Positions 1-6,996 of a stretch of 7,871 nt of DNA are shown here, one piece after another. The stretch spans positions 1 to 7,871 of the forward strand of contig CBFGRU010000147.1 of the NCBI GenBank assembly GCA_965651255.1, given 5' to 3'. The notes under the pieces were generated by a model. That model worked only from the letters and a program-made list of their open reading frames with translations. It ran no database searches and was not told the origin of the DNA. Both the position numbers and the translations under genes were made by a program. Numbering within the stretch: position 1 is the stretch's first letter; every line of letters starts with the position of its first letter. This DNA is from CBFGRU01 sp965651255. GTDB taxonomy: Bacteria > Planctomycetota > Phycisphaerae > Phycisphaerales > SM1A02.

Positions 1-1736
1 CACTCGTTGAAGTACTCCGCATCGGCGGTTGTGGGCACGCTCGGCGCGCCACCGACTTCCGTATCGAAAATCTCCCACGCATAGACCCCATCCGGCTCGG
101 CGAAGATTGCGTCCATCTGCTGGACGATTGACTCGACCGAGCGAAGGTCCTGCTGCAGTTCACCCAGTGAGGCAGCGCCCCCCGCGTAATCGTTCAGCCA
201 GGGCCCGAGGGCCTGCGGCACGGTGAGCCCGATCGCGCGGGCCTTCTCATCAATTCGCTGCAGCGCGAGAAGAATGGAATCGATCTGGGCGACCACCGGT
301 GCTGCCCGCATGAGTGCGGTCATGCCCGCGAGGACATCACGTTGATCCACTTCGCTGAAATTGCCTGCGACGTCCACCGGGCTGGGCGGGCTGAGGACAC
401 CCGCAGCAAGCCGTTCGGCTTCTTCGGCAGCGGCAGTCCACCCGCGCGCTTCGTATTCGCGCGCGAGTTCAATCAGCCGATTGCGCAGCGGCCAGTTCTC
501 GAGTGCGCTGCGCACGGAATCAATGGCCTCGAGCGCGACGTTGATCTGCGCCAATTCCGACTGGTCAATGTTCTGTCGCAGTTCCGGGACATCGAGCGTC
601 GCGATCTGCGAGGCGGAGATGTTGGCGTAGTCCTGTTGATTATCGAAGTACGGCCCGGGCTTGAATGACAGTCCCCGTTCAGCTTCCATCACCGCTCGCA
701 GCGGTTGCAGGATGCGCTCATCGAGGTAACGCATGGGTTCGGCCGTTGCAGCCGCACCGCGAAACTCCGCGAAGGGATCGCGCCCACCCTGACGAATTGG
801 ATCATGAAACGCGGTGAACCACCACCAGTGTTCCCAGTACAGATGCGTGAGCGCCTGGCGCGTCGGTTCGATTTGCGCATCGGTCAGGGCCGGGACGTAG
901 AAGAAGTTCCAATAGGTAGCGCCGCCGCCGATCGCGAGAATGGCCGCTGCGGTCGCGAGGGAGAGCGGCTTCTTCAGGTTGCGCGGTTCGACCGGTAGCT
1001 GCGCTTCCAGTTGCTCCAGCGCAATGCCGGTTCCGCGCTGCTCCGCGTTCGGGTCGAGCAGCCGATTCACCAGTTCACGCCATGCGTCGCCGCTGCGTCC
1101 CAACCGCTTCCAGGCGGCGGAGGGCTGAATCGGCCATCGCACGCCCGACCATGTCGGCTGGGGATCAACCAGTTGCAGTATCAACTGCCCCAATCGGCGT
1201 CGATCCGACTTCGCATCAAACGCCTCGGCCGTCAGAGGCGGCGCAGGGTCGCTCAATCGAACGGACGTCTCATCCAGCGGGCGATTCAGATCGATCAGAA
1301 CGCACCCGGCGGTCAGCGCTCCATGCGGAAGTGCGTCGGCCTTCTGCGTCGCCACCAGTGCGCGAACGACGCCTGCAACCAGATGCCGCAGCGTGTTCGC
1401 CGGCAGGGCGACGCGCCCCCTGATGAGATCTTCAAGTGACGCGGGCGGGTGGTCAACGATGATGTATGTTGCCTCACCGTCACGGGCGATTTCGGTCACG
1501 CGCGCCCATGCATCACCGGCGGTCGATGCAAGCTGCTGTTGACGCTTGAATGACTCGACAAATGCGCTGCGTTCGATCGCTGTGCGCGGGTGCGCTGTCA
1601 GCGCCTTCGGTGGTCGATAGGTGACCAATCGAACGGTCGGCGCATCGGGCCGGCTCGCCGGGCGCGCGGCGCACACCGCGACGAGGCCGTCATCGCTCAG
1701 CGTCTGCAGGATTTCGTATCGGCCCAGCGTGGCCAT
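1..1736 (-). CDS. membrane-anchored pseudokinase of T6SS-like cluster (3' end outside window)
   Basis: The frame is open from the ATG at 1736 to the left edge, giving 578 codons with no stop, so the C-terminus is missing. A GGAG at 1745-1748 lies 8 bases before the ATG. Residues 1-250 follow a Ser/Thr protein kinase fold: the start LGRYEILQTL matches the opening strand, HGALTAGCVLID (138-149) sits where the HRD catalytic loop belongs, LSDPAP (161-166) sits at DFG, DRRRLGQLILQL (178-189) matches the helix after the activation segment, and a late LVNRLLDPNAEQR matches the C-lobe end. The glycine loop, the VAIK lysine and the HRD aspartate are absent, so I infer a catalytically dead pseudokinase. 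One hydrophobic segment (about 258-280) is the likely membrane anchor. The rest is helical, acidic and probably extracytoplasmic. Kinases and FHA proteins are known T6SS regulators; here a scaffold or envelope role is more likely. It lies 27 bases after the lipoprotein gene. Confidence 0.8.
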   Translation of the reverse strand, partial: MATLGRYEILQTLSDDGLVAVCAARPASRPDAPTVRLVTYRPPKALTAHPRTAIERSAFVESFKRQQQLASTAGDAWARVTEIARDGEATYIIVDHPPASLEDLIRGRVALPANTLRHLVAGVVRALVATQKADALPHGALTAGCVLIDLNRPLDETSVRLSDPAPPLTAEAFDAKSDRRRLGQLILQLVDPQPTWSGVRWPIQPSAAWKRLGRSGDAWRELVNRLLDPNAEQRGTGIALEQLEAQLPVEPRNLKKPLSLATAAAILAIGGGATYWNFFYVPALTDAQIEPTRQALTHLYWEHWWWFTAFHDPIRQGGRDPFAEFRGAAATAEPMRYLDERILQPLRAVMEAERGLSFKPGPYFDNQQDYANISASQIATLDVPELRQNIDQSELAQINVALEAIDSVRSALENWPLRNRLIELAREYEARGWTAAAEEAERLAAGVLSPPSPVDVAGNFSEVDQRDVLAGMTALMRAAPVVAQIDSILLALQRIDEKARAIGLTVPQALGPWLNDYAGGAASLGELQQDLRSVESIVQQMDAIFAEPDGVYAWEIFDTEVGGAPSVPTTADAEYFNE

Positions 1737-1763
1737 GACGCGGGCTCCGTGAGGGTGATCCGG

Positions 1764-2300
1764 TCAGTTCTTCACGGGTTTCATGGCCGATTCACAGACG
1801 ACGCCGCTCGGGCGAACCACGATGTCGATCTGCTGGCCGTTGTTCCAGCGATCGTTCATCAACGTAAGCATGAGCTTGCGCGGGTCAACGCCGCCGGCGG
1901 GTGTCTGCATCGGCACGCTCGCGATGATGACCATCGTGGTCGCTCCGCGGCCGGACCACGTCGACCAGATCGGGGCATCGTTGGTGAGTCGCTGCGACCC
2001 GGCGTTCTCATTGCTGAACGACATCGTGTACTTCGGGGCCGAAGCGCGCAGAGCATTGCCCGGCTGGAAATAGGTATCCACCGCCACCGCCTGCCACTGG
2101 GCGCGTTCGTTGTCGGCTTCATCATCACGAATGCCGATGAAGTCCAGCTCAATCGACGGCATGATGCCGCTCGCGGTCCGCAGACTTTCATCCAGCGTCA
2201 CGTGGTAGGTGTACTTACCGGCCTTGGGTGTACTGCTGCAGCCAATCATCGCAGGTACGAACAGCAACCCCACCATCAACAGCAACGACGAATAGCGCAT
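1764..2300 (-). CDS. small outer-membrane lipoprotein, possible TssJ counterpart
   Basis: This encodes 178 residues from the ATG at 2300, which has AGGAG at 2306-2310 five bases upstream. An ATG 27 codons earlier is open but has no such site and would bury the signal peptide. The N-terminus MRYSSLLLMVGLLFVPAMIG followed by Cys21 is a lipoprotein signal peptide with a slightly loose lipobox (MIGC). Ser22 at position +2 would favour the outer membrane by the rule known from Enterobacteria. The mature part is a compact beta-rich domain of about 155 residues, including PSIELDFIGI, WQAVAVDTYFQPG and KLMLTLMNDRWNNGQQIDIV. TssJ (VasD/SciN) is a lipoprotein of similar size that binds TssM at the outer membrane. 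I see no clear TssJ sequence match, so the TssJ role is inferred from size, lipidation and position inside the T6SS-like gene run. Confidence 0.8.
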   Translation of the reverse strand: MRYSSLLLMVGLLFVPAMIGCSSTPKAGKYTYHVTLDESLRTASGIMPSIELDFIGIRDDEADNERAQWQAVAVDTYFQPGNALRASAPKYTMSFSNENAGSQRLTNDAPIWSTWSGRGATTMVIIASVPMQTPAGGVDPRKLMLTLMNDRWNNGQQIDIVVRPSGVVCESAMKPVKN

Positions 2301-2389
2301 GTGGACTCCTCGGTCACAGGAGGCAGAAAAATGACGAAGCAGATGGGAGTGACGGGGGAGGTCGTCGTCGGGGACGGGCATCCGCCGGG

Positions 2390-4387
2390 TCAGGAACCGG
2401 ACATCATACCAGAAGTCGGGCGTTCGAGGCCGAGGCGATACCGCCGAATCAACGACGCGATTTCGCGGTTGTAACGCCAGTCGATCACGATCAGACTCCG
2501 GGTTCGCCGCAAAAGGAGCTCCAACTCTTCCAGCAGTGGAGTAAAGATGCGGTGAAGTGCGCCGCCGGGAGCATCGGTCAGGTCGGAACAGAATGCATCA
2601 GGTCCGGTTCCGGGGAACATGCGGATCACAAGGCCCAGCGTATCCATCCACAGTTCCTTCGGGATCAGGTCAAACGCATCTGCTGCATCGGGGGTCTGTC
2701 GGGTGAGCCGCTGCGGACCGAGTGACTCCAGCCAGCGCGGATCACGCTCGAAGATCGAGGCAATGCGCCACCCCAGCGGAGTGGATTCTTCATACTCCGC
2801 CGCGACCTGCCGGGCCAGCGACAGGGTTTCATCCACCGCGAGCGGCAAGCGATCATCGGAATCGGCCAGCAAGGTTCGGACGGCCAGAACCGCCAGCGCG
2901 TACAGATCGTGCGGAGTGCTCTGCAGCCGGATCAACTCAAAAGGAACGCTCGAAAGCGGAACACCAACGGCCTGCCGCGCTGCTTCGAGCACTCGACCGC
3001 GAAAAGTAACGGGGAGCGAGCGGAATCGACACTCGCCGCCGGCCATGGCTTCTGCTTCATCCAGGTGCGCGAAGACTTCCAGGTCCGCATCGAGCAGGCG
3101 CAGCTCCAGCCGAAGTAGGTCGTTCTTCTCGAAGTCCAATCGTTCCGGAGCGCTGAGCGTGCCGGTGAGAATCGGCGTGTCATCGTTGCCTTCAACGGCG
3201 CGAAGGCGCACGGTCGCGCGGCCGCTGACCGCCGGGCGGGCGCTCGACGCATGGAAGATGGAAACTCGATCGCGTTCAGCGCGAACGAACGCGCGTTCGG
3301 CCGTGTGCGCAAGCGGCAGGGGAATGGCAGCGCCCGGCGCGGTGAGCACGACTCGCCCCGACCAGAGCCGCGGCATGCCGCAACCGGGCTGGCCGACCTG
3401 GACGCGGAACGAGTCGGCTGTCAGGTTCAGCAGCGGCGCTTCCGTTTCGCGGACGATCTGTCGCACGCTGTCAGCCGCATCGCTGATGATGCGCAGCTTC
3501 AGGTGCAATGTTTCCACCAGCCGCCCCCAGCGTCCGTGCCGGCCCTGAAAGAGCCAGCCGTCGGAAAGCGGCGACTCATCCTGCAGTTCTTCGCTCGGTT
3601 GCAGGGAAAGCGGAATGCCCAGTGAATGGCGCCCATGGCGAAGCCCTTCCCACGAGCCGCCGGCCAGGACATCGAGAAACGCACTGAACTCCACCGGCTC
3701 AAGACGCCTGATCAGAATGCGACCGGCGGTCGCGTTGACCGGAATGACTTCATCGGCGCGATCCAGGACATCGCGCAACGCGCGGCAACGCTCGTTCACG
3801 GGTGCGTTTGCAGTCAGCGGAACAAAGGTGGGCGGCGATGCGGCTGTGTTCCACAGGTACCGCGCGAGACTCGCCGAGTATCCGGGCAGACCCGCCGCAG
3901 TCAGGGCTGCATCATCGGTGCAGAGAGTCCACGACTCACCTTCACTCCCACGCGGACCGACCAACGCGGTTTGTCCGGGGTCGTACCAACTGGGGCTGGG
4001 GGCGGCTCGTTCAAACCCGGTGGCGATCGGCGGTGCGGCCATGGTCTGGCCGAAGGCGTCCGCCAGCCGTTCCCACCGTTCATCCAGCGTTCGATTGTTC
4101 AGCGATCCAAGTGTTGAACGAAACGACCGCCCCGCGCGTTCGACATCCTGTATGGCCACCTCGAGCCATTCGTGCACCACACGGTTTGCATCGACCATCG
4201 CGCCGAGCAGGGTGCGTGCATCCGCCCAGGCATCGACCGAGACGAGATGCCCAGCGACATCATCTCTCTTCTCGCGGACGATCAGCGCAAGTTGCGGCCA
4301 TTGCCTGTTTGCACTCGGAAAGAGCGGAACGCTGCGAAATCCGGCGGGCACGGTGCGGAGCGTGGATGAAGGCGAGGCAGTGGACAT
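2390..4387 (-). CDS. large uncharacterised protein of T6SS-like operon, possible Hsp70 SBD-like region
   Basis: This encodes 665 residues from the ATG at 4387, the first start codon in frame after the sheath gene ends. The frame stays open upstream to 4609 but only by overlapping the sheath gene, and no in-frame start lies in between. The ribosome site is weak (TGAGA about 12 bases upstream). There is no signal peptide or membrane segment, so it is cytoplasmic. I do not recognise the family as a whole. Residues 1-120 are mostly helical. Residues 340-445 are beta-rich and loosely follow the order of the Hsp70 substrate-binding domain: an IP near 355-356, VRLRAVEG (393-400), a GTL (409-411), and LLRLELRLLDADLEVFAHLDE (424-444). 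No Hsp70 ATPase motifs are present. The C-terminal 170 residues are helical and end in a basic stretch. Its position after the sheath gene suggests an assembly, baseplate-like or chaperone role. TssA or TssK replacements are also possible. Confidence 0.82.
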   Translation of the reverse strand: MSTASPSSTLRTVPAGFRSVPLFPSANRQWPQLALIVREKRDDVAGHLVSVDAWADARTLLGAMVDANRVVHEWLEVAIQDVERAGRSFRSTLGSLNNRTLDERWERLADAFGQTMAAPPIATGFERAAPSPSWYDPGQTALVGPRGSEGESWTLCTDDAALTAAGLPGYSASLARYLWNTAASPPTFVPLTANAPVNERCRALRDVLDRADEVIPVNATAGRILIRRLEPVEFSAFLDVLAGGSWEGLRHGRHSLGIPLSLQPSEELQDESPLSDGWLFQGRHGRWGRLVETLHLKLRIISDAADSVRQIVRETEAPLLNLTADSFRVQVGQPGCGMPRLWSGRVVLTAPGAAIPLPLAHTAERAFVRAERDRVSIFHASSARPAVSGRATVRLRAVEGNDDTPILTGTLSAPERLDFEKNDLLRLELRLLDADLEVFAHLDEAEAMAGGECRFRSLPVTFRGRVLEAARQAVGVPLSSVPFELIRLQSTPHDLYALAVLAVRTLLADSDDRLPLAVDETLSLARQVAAEYEESTPLGWRIASIFERDPRWLESLGPQRLTRQTPDAADAFDLIPKELWMDTLGLVIRMFPGTGPDAFCSDLTDAPGGALHRIFTPLLEELELLLRRTRSLIVIDWRYNREIASLIRRYRLGLERPTSGMMSGS

Positions 4388-4502
4388 GGCGCGATCAATC
4401 TCAGGCAGGTCGGGACAATGATGAGCGGTTCGAGAGTGTATCGAATGATCGAGCTGATCGCATGGGCCGATCCGGCTGGCGAATCCGGAAACAACCGGCG
4501 GG

Positions 4503-6008
4503 CTACCCCCTGTCCAGAGCGGGCAGTTGGCCGCCGGCAATCGAAGTTGCGGTGAGTATCGCCACGGCGCCACGGCCTTGGGCGGCCTGAAGGGGCAAAT
4601 ACCCCGCACGAATCAACCGCGAGGCGGACTCTTCACTCACCCAGGACGCCGTTGAGGGGAACGGAAGAATCTCACTGCCTCGGCGCTGGCTGAGCGCGGA
4701 CAGTTCATCGATCCATCCCGCGTGCGAGCCGAGTGATGAATCGGTCGCCGCGCGCAGCAACATCAGCGCGACGGGCCAGGCGGCGCTTCCGGTTCCGATG
4801 AGGCCGGGTGAATCGGCGGTCCATTCATCAAACGATTCCAGATCATCAACCGGCTCGCGCGCGGGGCCGTAGGGCAACCTCCAACGGATCGGCGGGACTG
4901 CCAGCGCCACTCGTCGCGCGAGTGGCGATGAACTCAACTCCTGAAATGCTGGTACACGCTCGAACGTCGAGGGAATCTCGAGGCGATCGGGGTACGAATT
5001 AAGGCCGAGGTGGGAAGCATCCGCGCCGGCAACGATGACGGCCTCATCACTCACGGCTTCACCAATCAGACGGAGCAGCGTTGCATCCTCCTCGGCCGCG
5101 CTGATGAGCGGGTCGATGACGATGAGCGACCAACCCTGCGGCCCCGCCGGCCGGGGCAGTGCCACCGCACCAGTTCGGGCGGCCTCACGTAATTCATTGG
5201 CGCCGACATCAAAGATGCGGAATGACAGCAGTGCATCATCTTCAACACGACTGAGGAGCCCATGGAGCGATCGCCACGTGCTTTCAACCGCGCGAAAGTG
5301 AGGGTCCGCCAATGCTGCCTGCAGCGCTTCGTGCAGACGATCATCGAGCAGTCGCGTGAGTTCATCGTGTTCCGGATCTCGCGCGGGTGTGATGTGCGGG
5401 GCGATCGTCTGCTTCAGCCAATCGCTGAAACCGGCCGGCGTCGTGCCCTTCGCAGAGGAGGATGATGAACCGCTGACCGCGGGACGGCCGAGCAGGCGCG
5501 AGAGAGTATCCTCGGAGGATTCACCATCATCGTCGGTGGACTTTGTGGCCGCATCCGTGCGTTCCGTCGGCACGGCGTGATCATCGCCGCTCAGCCAGCC
5601 GCGCGACCGAAGTTCCTTCAGGATCACATCGGTTGGCTCGCCGCTCGACAGTCGCCGCCGAAGGGAGCGTAACTCCGCCAGCGGGGCGACGAGATCAAGC
5701 AGTCGGTCGGCATGCAGGTCTTCAATCGTATCGATTGAGAAATCGCACCCGGCAAGCGGCCCGCCCTCGTTGAAGCGAATGCGCGTATGCATCCGCTTCG
5801 GAAGATCATCCAGCGCGTCGATATCGACCGGAACAACGGCCCGATCGACCAGCGGTTCGAGGTCGCGCCGACTCTCCCGTCCGGTGAAGTCGCCGATAAG
5901 AAGGATGCGGATGCGGTCATCATCATCACCCGGACGCTCCCGCTGCGGTTGGGGCCGGGTTGCATATGAGAATTCGAATGCCTGGTGGGGGGTGCTGCGC
6001 TGGGTCAT
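4503..6008 (-). CDS. T6SS contractile sheath protein, TssB-TssC type fusion
   Basis: This encodes 501 residues from the ATG at 6008, with AGGGTGA a few bases upstream. Residues 32-120 look like TssB/VipA: a short strand RIRILLIGDFTGR, then a DRAVVPVDIDALDDLPKRM segment, then FSIDTIEDLHADRLLDLV and an LRSLRRRL helix, matching the TssB 'DDFhPd' region. A low-complexity linker rich in Ser, Asp and Thr (about 145-192) follows. Residues 222-490 look like TssC/VipB: ADPHFRAVESTWRSLHGLL (234-252) is the family's 'hp.fqaLEasWRgL' signature, and SFRIFDV follows it. Later come ARRVALAVPPIRWRLPYG (364-381), a GSAAWPVALMLLRAA segment and a C-terminal LIRAGYLPL helix. TssB and TssC normally form the cytoplasmic contractile tube as separate proteins. 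Fused B/C proteins of about 500 residues belong to a known divergent group, and this fits that pattern. It is the first gene of the leftward run. Confidence 0.85.
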   Translation of the reverse strand: MTQRSTPHQAFEFSYATRPQPQRERPGDDDDRIRILLIGDFTGRESRRDLEPLVDRAVVPVDIDALDDLPKRMHTRIRFNEGGPLAGCDFSIDTIEDLHADRLLDLVAPLAELRSLRRRLSSGEPTDVILKELRSRGWLSGDDHAVPTERTDAATKSTDDDGESSEDTLSRLLGRPAVSGSSSSSAKGTTPAGFSDWLKQTIAPHITPARDPEHDELTRLLDDRLHEALQAALADPHFRAVESTWRSLHGLLSRVEDDALLSFRIFDVGANELREAARTGAVALPRPAGPQGWSLIVIDPLISAAEEDATLLRLIGEAVSDEAVIVAGADASHLGLNSYPDRLEIPSTFERVPAFQELSSSPLARRVALAVPPIRWRLPYGPAREPVDDLESFDEWTADSPGLIGTGSAAWPVALMLLRAATDSSLGSHAGWIDELSALSQRRGSEILPFPSTASWVSEESASRLIRAGYLPLQAAQGRGAVAILTATSIAGGQLPALDRG

Positions 6009-6232
6009 GATTCACCCTGTTCATTGATCAATCGGGAGCATCCTACCCGACTGCCCGCAAGGTGGCTCGATTGGTAAGAAGGGTAAGCCGCGACTGGTCA
6101 GGCGACCCGCAGAGGACAGAAAACCCTTGATCCCGTCCGCAAATCCGGTAGCGTATCCGATTGGACGATGTACACCATGCCAGTCCGCCAATGGGTGGAC
6201 CGTTCGCAGAGAGGACAAGAGGAGAAAAACCT
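6009..6232. promoter_or_regulatory. divergent intergenic region
   Basis: These 224 bases separate the leftward T6SS-like operon from the rightward surface-protein gene and must hold the promoters of both. A 10-base palindrome, ATTGATCAAT, lies at 6023-6032, close to the sheath gene start. On the plus strand, TTGATC at 6127-6132 is a possible -35 element, with a weak TAGCGT at 6149-6154 as its partner. On the minus strand only a TAGGAT-like -10 candidate near 6037-6042 can be seen, without a good -35. I cannot assign either promoter firmly. Confidence 0.5.
6183..6200 (+). promoter_or_regulatory. hairpin in the predicted 5' leader of the surface-protein gene
   Basis: GTCCGCC (6183-6189) pairs with GGTGGAC (6194-6200) around a four-base loop, giving seven pairs with one G-U. 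It ends 32 bases before the ATG and leaves the GGAG ribosome site at 6221-6224 free. It could stabilise the transcript. Chance occurrence in GC-rich DNA is possible. Confidence 0.35.
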
Positions 6233-6871
6233 ATGAAGAGATTCACGACGCCGAACAGACGATTCATCGGGCTGGGGTTGGCCTGCGTGGTGGCCGCTGC
6301 GGTCGCCCCGGCGGCGCTGGCCGACACCTTCGGTAACACCAATCCGTTCGAGGGGCAATCGGCTCACTCACCAAACTTCGTGCTTGGTGTACAGGTCGTC
6401 ATCCCGGTGAACGATTTTCAGGTGGAAAGCTTCGGAATGATGTACGGCCATGAGGATTTCGGTACGCCATCGACGGCGAACGCGATCTTCGGCCTGTATT
6501 CATCCAGCGCGTCGAGCGGTCTGCCGTTTGAACTGGTCGCCGTGACCAACCCGACGCAACTCAGCGCCCAGCAGACCTATGACAACATCGCCTTTACCTC
6601 GACGCCGACCATCCAGGCCGGCACGTACTGGATGATGGCCCTGTACGAAACGAGTGCGAACCCGCGCATGGGAACGACGGATGGCAACTCGCTTGTTGCG
6701 TACTGGAGCAACAGCTACGCGAACGGCATGCCGGATTTTGCGAGCAATGTGCAGACCTACACCGGCCAGAACTTCAACTACTGGATCAATGGTTCCGTGA
6801 TTCCCGCGCCGGGCGCAGCGGCCCTGCTCGCCTTTGCGGGCCTTGCGATGCGCCGCCGTCGTCAGCGGTAA
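6233..6871 (+). CDS. secreted surface protein with PEP-CTERM-like (PAPG) sorting tail
   Basis: This encodes 212 residues from the ATG at 6233, with GGAG at 6221-6224 eight bases upstream. A start 24 codons earlier is open but would place a polar stretch before the signal peptide. The signal peptide has basic residues (MKRFTTPNRR), a hydrophobic core and a likely cut after AALA (residue 30). The mature region is beta-rich, with many Asn, Thr, Ser and Tyr residues, and includes AGTYWMMALYE, a phrase common in planctomycete surface proteins. The tail at 191-212 has PAPG, a hydrophobic helix (AAALLAFAGLAM) and an RRRR cluster. This is the tripartite layout of PEP-CTERM-type proteins, which exosortase-type enzymes cut and anchor at the surface. 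The ligand or function is unknown. The gene stands alone on its strand and is divergent from the T6SS-like operon, so a functional link is not implied. Confidence 0.88.
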   Translation: MKRFTTPNRRFIGLGLACVVAAAVAPAALADTFGNTNPFEGQSAHSPNFVLGVQVVIPVNDFQVESFGMMYGHEDFGTPSTANAIFGLYSSSASSGLPFELVAVTNPTQLSAQQTYDNIAFTSTPTIQAGTYWMMALYETSANPRMGTTDGNSLVAYWSNSYANGMPDFASNVQTYTGQNFNYWINGSVIPAPGAAALLAFAGLAMRRRRQR

Positions 6872-6885
6872 CAATCGGTGAACTC

Positions 6886-6907
6886 CAGTTGTTCATGTGA
6901 ACAACTG
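6886..6907. repeat. perfect 10-bp inverted repeat after the surface-protein gene
   Basis: CAGTTGTTCA (6886-6895) and TGAACAACTG (6898-6907) are exact reverse complements separated by TG. As RNA this gives nine pairs with an ATGT loop. No T run follows on the plus strand, so it is not a classic terminator. It may protect the 3' end of the upstream transcript or bind a dimeric protein. Confidence 0.6.
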
Positions 6908-6925
6908 TTACGATCGAGGAGAGAA

Positions 6926-6968
6926 CGAGTCCGTGCTGCGTGCAGCGCGGACTCGCTTCGTTTTGTTC
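6926..6968 (+). terminator. intrinsic terminator between convergent genes
   Basis: CGAGTCCGTGCT (6926-6937) pairs with AGCGCGGACTCG (6944-6955) over 12 pairs, one of them G-U, around a six-base loop. CTTCGTTTTGTTC follows on the plus strand, so it should end the surface-protein transcript 55 bases after its stop codon. Read leftwards, the flank is TTCTCTCCT, moderately T-rich, so it may also stop the convergent VOC-gene transcript. Confidence 0.82.
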
Positions 6969-6996
6969 GGACGATCAACACCGTGAATCAATGACT

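Noticed and set aside
1590..2474. A 294-codon plus-strand open frame
   Set aside because: It lies antisense to the pseudokinase start and the lipoprotein gene, has Arg/His-rich low-quality composition and no recognisable motif. The minus-strand frames have ribosome sites and family features.
2619..3548. A 309-codon plus-strand open frame
   Set aside because: It is Ser/Arg-rich shadow coding opposite the 665-residue gene, as expected in GC-rich DNA.
3615..4421. A 268-codon plus-strand open frame, with a second overlapping one to 4590
   Set aside because: Both are antisense to the 665-residue gene, lack motifs and overlap each other in different frames.
4388..4609. N-terminal extension of the 665-residue protein to 4609
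   Set aside because: It would overlap the end of the sheath gene by over 100 bases and adds low-quality sequence. The ATG at 4387 is the first start after the sheath stop.
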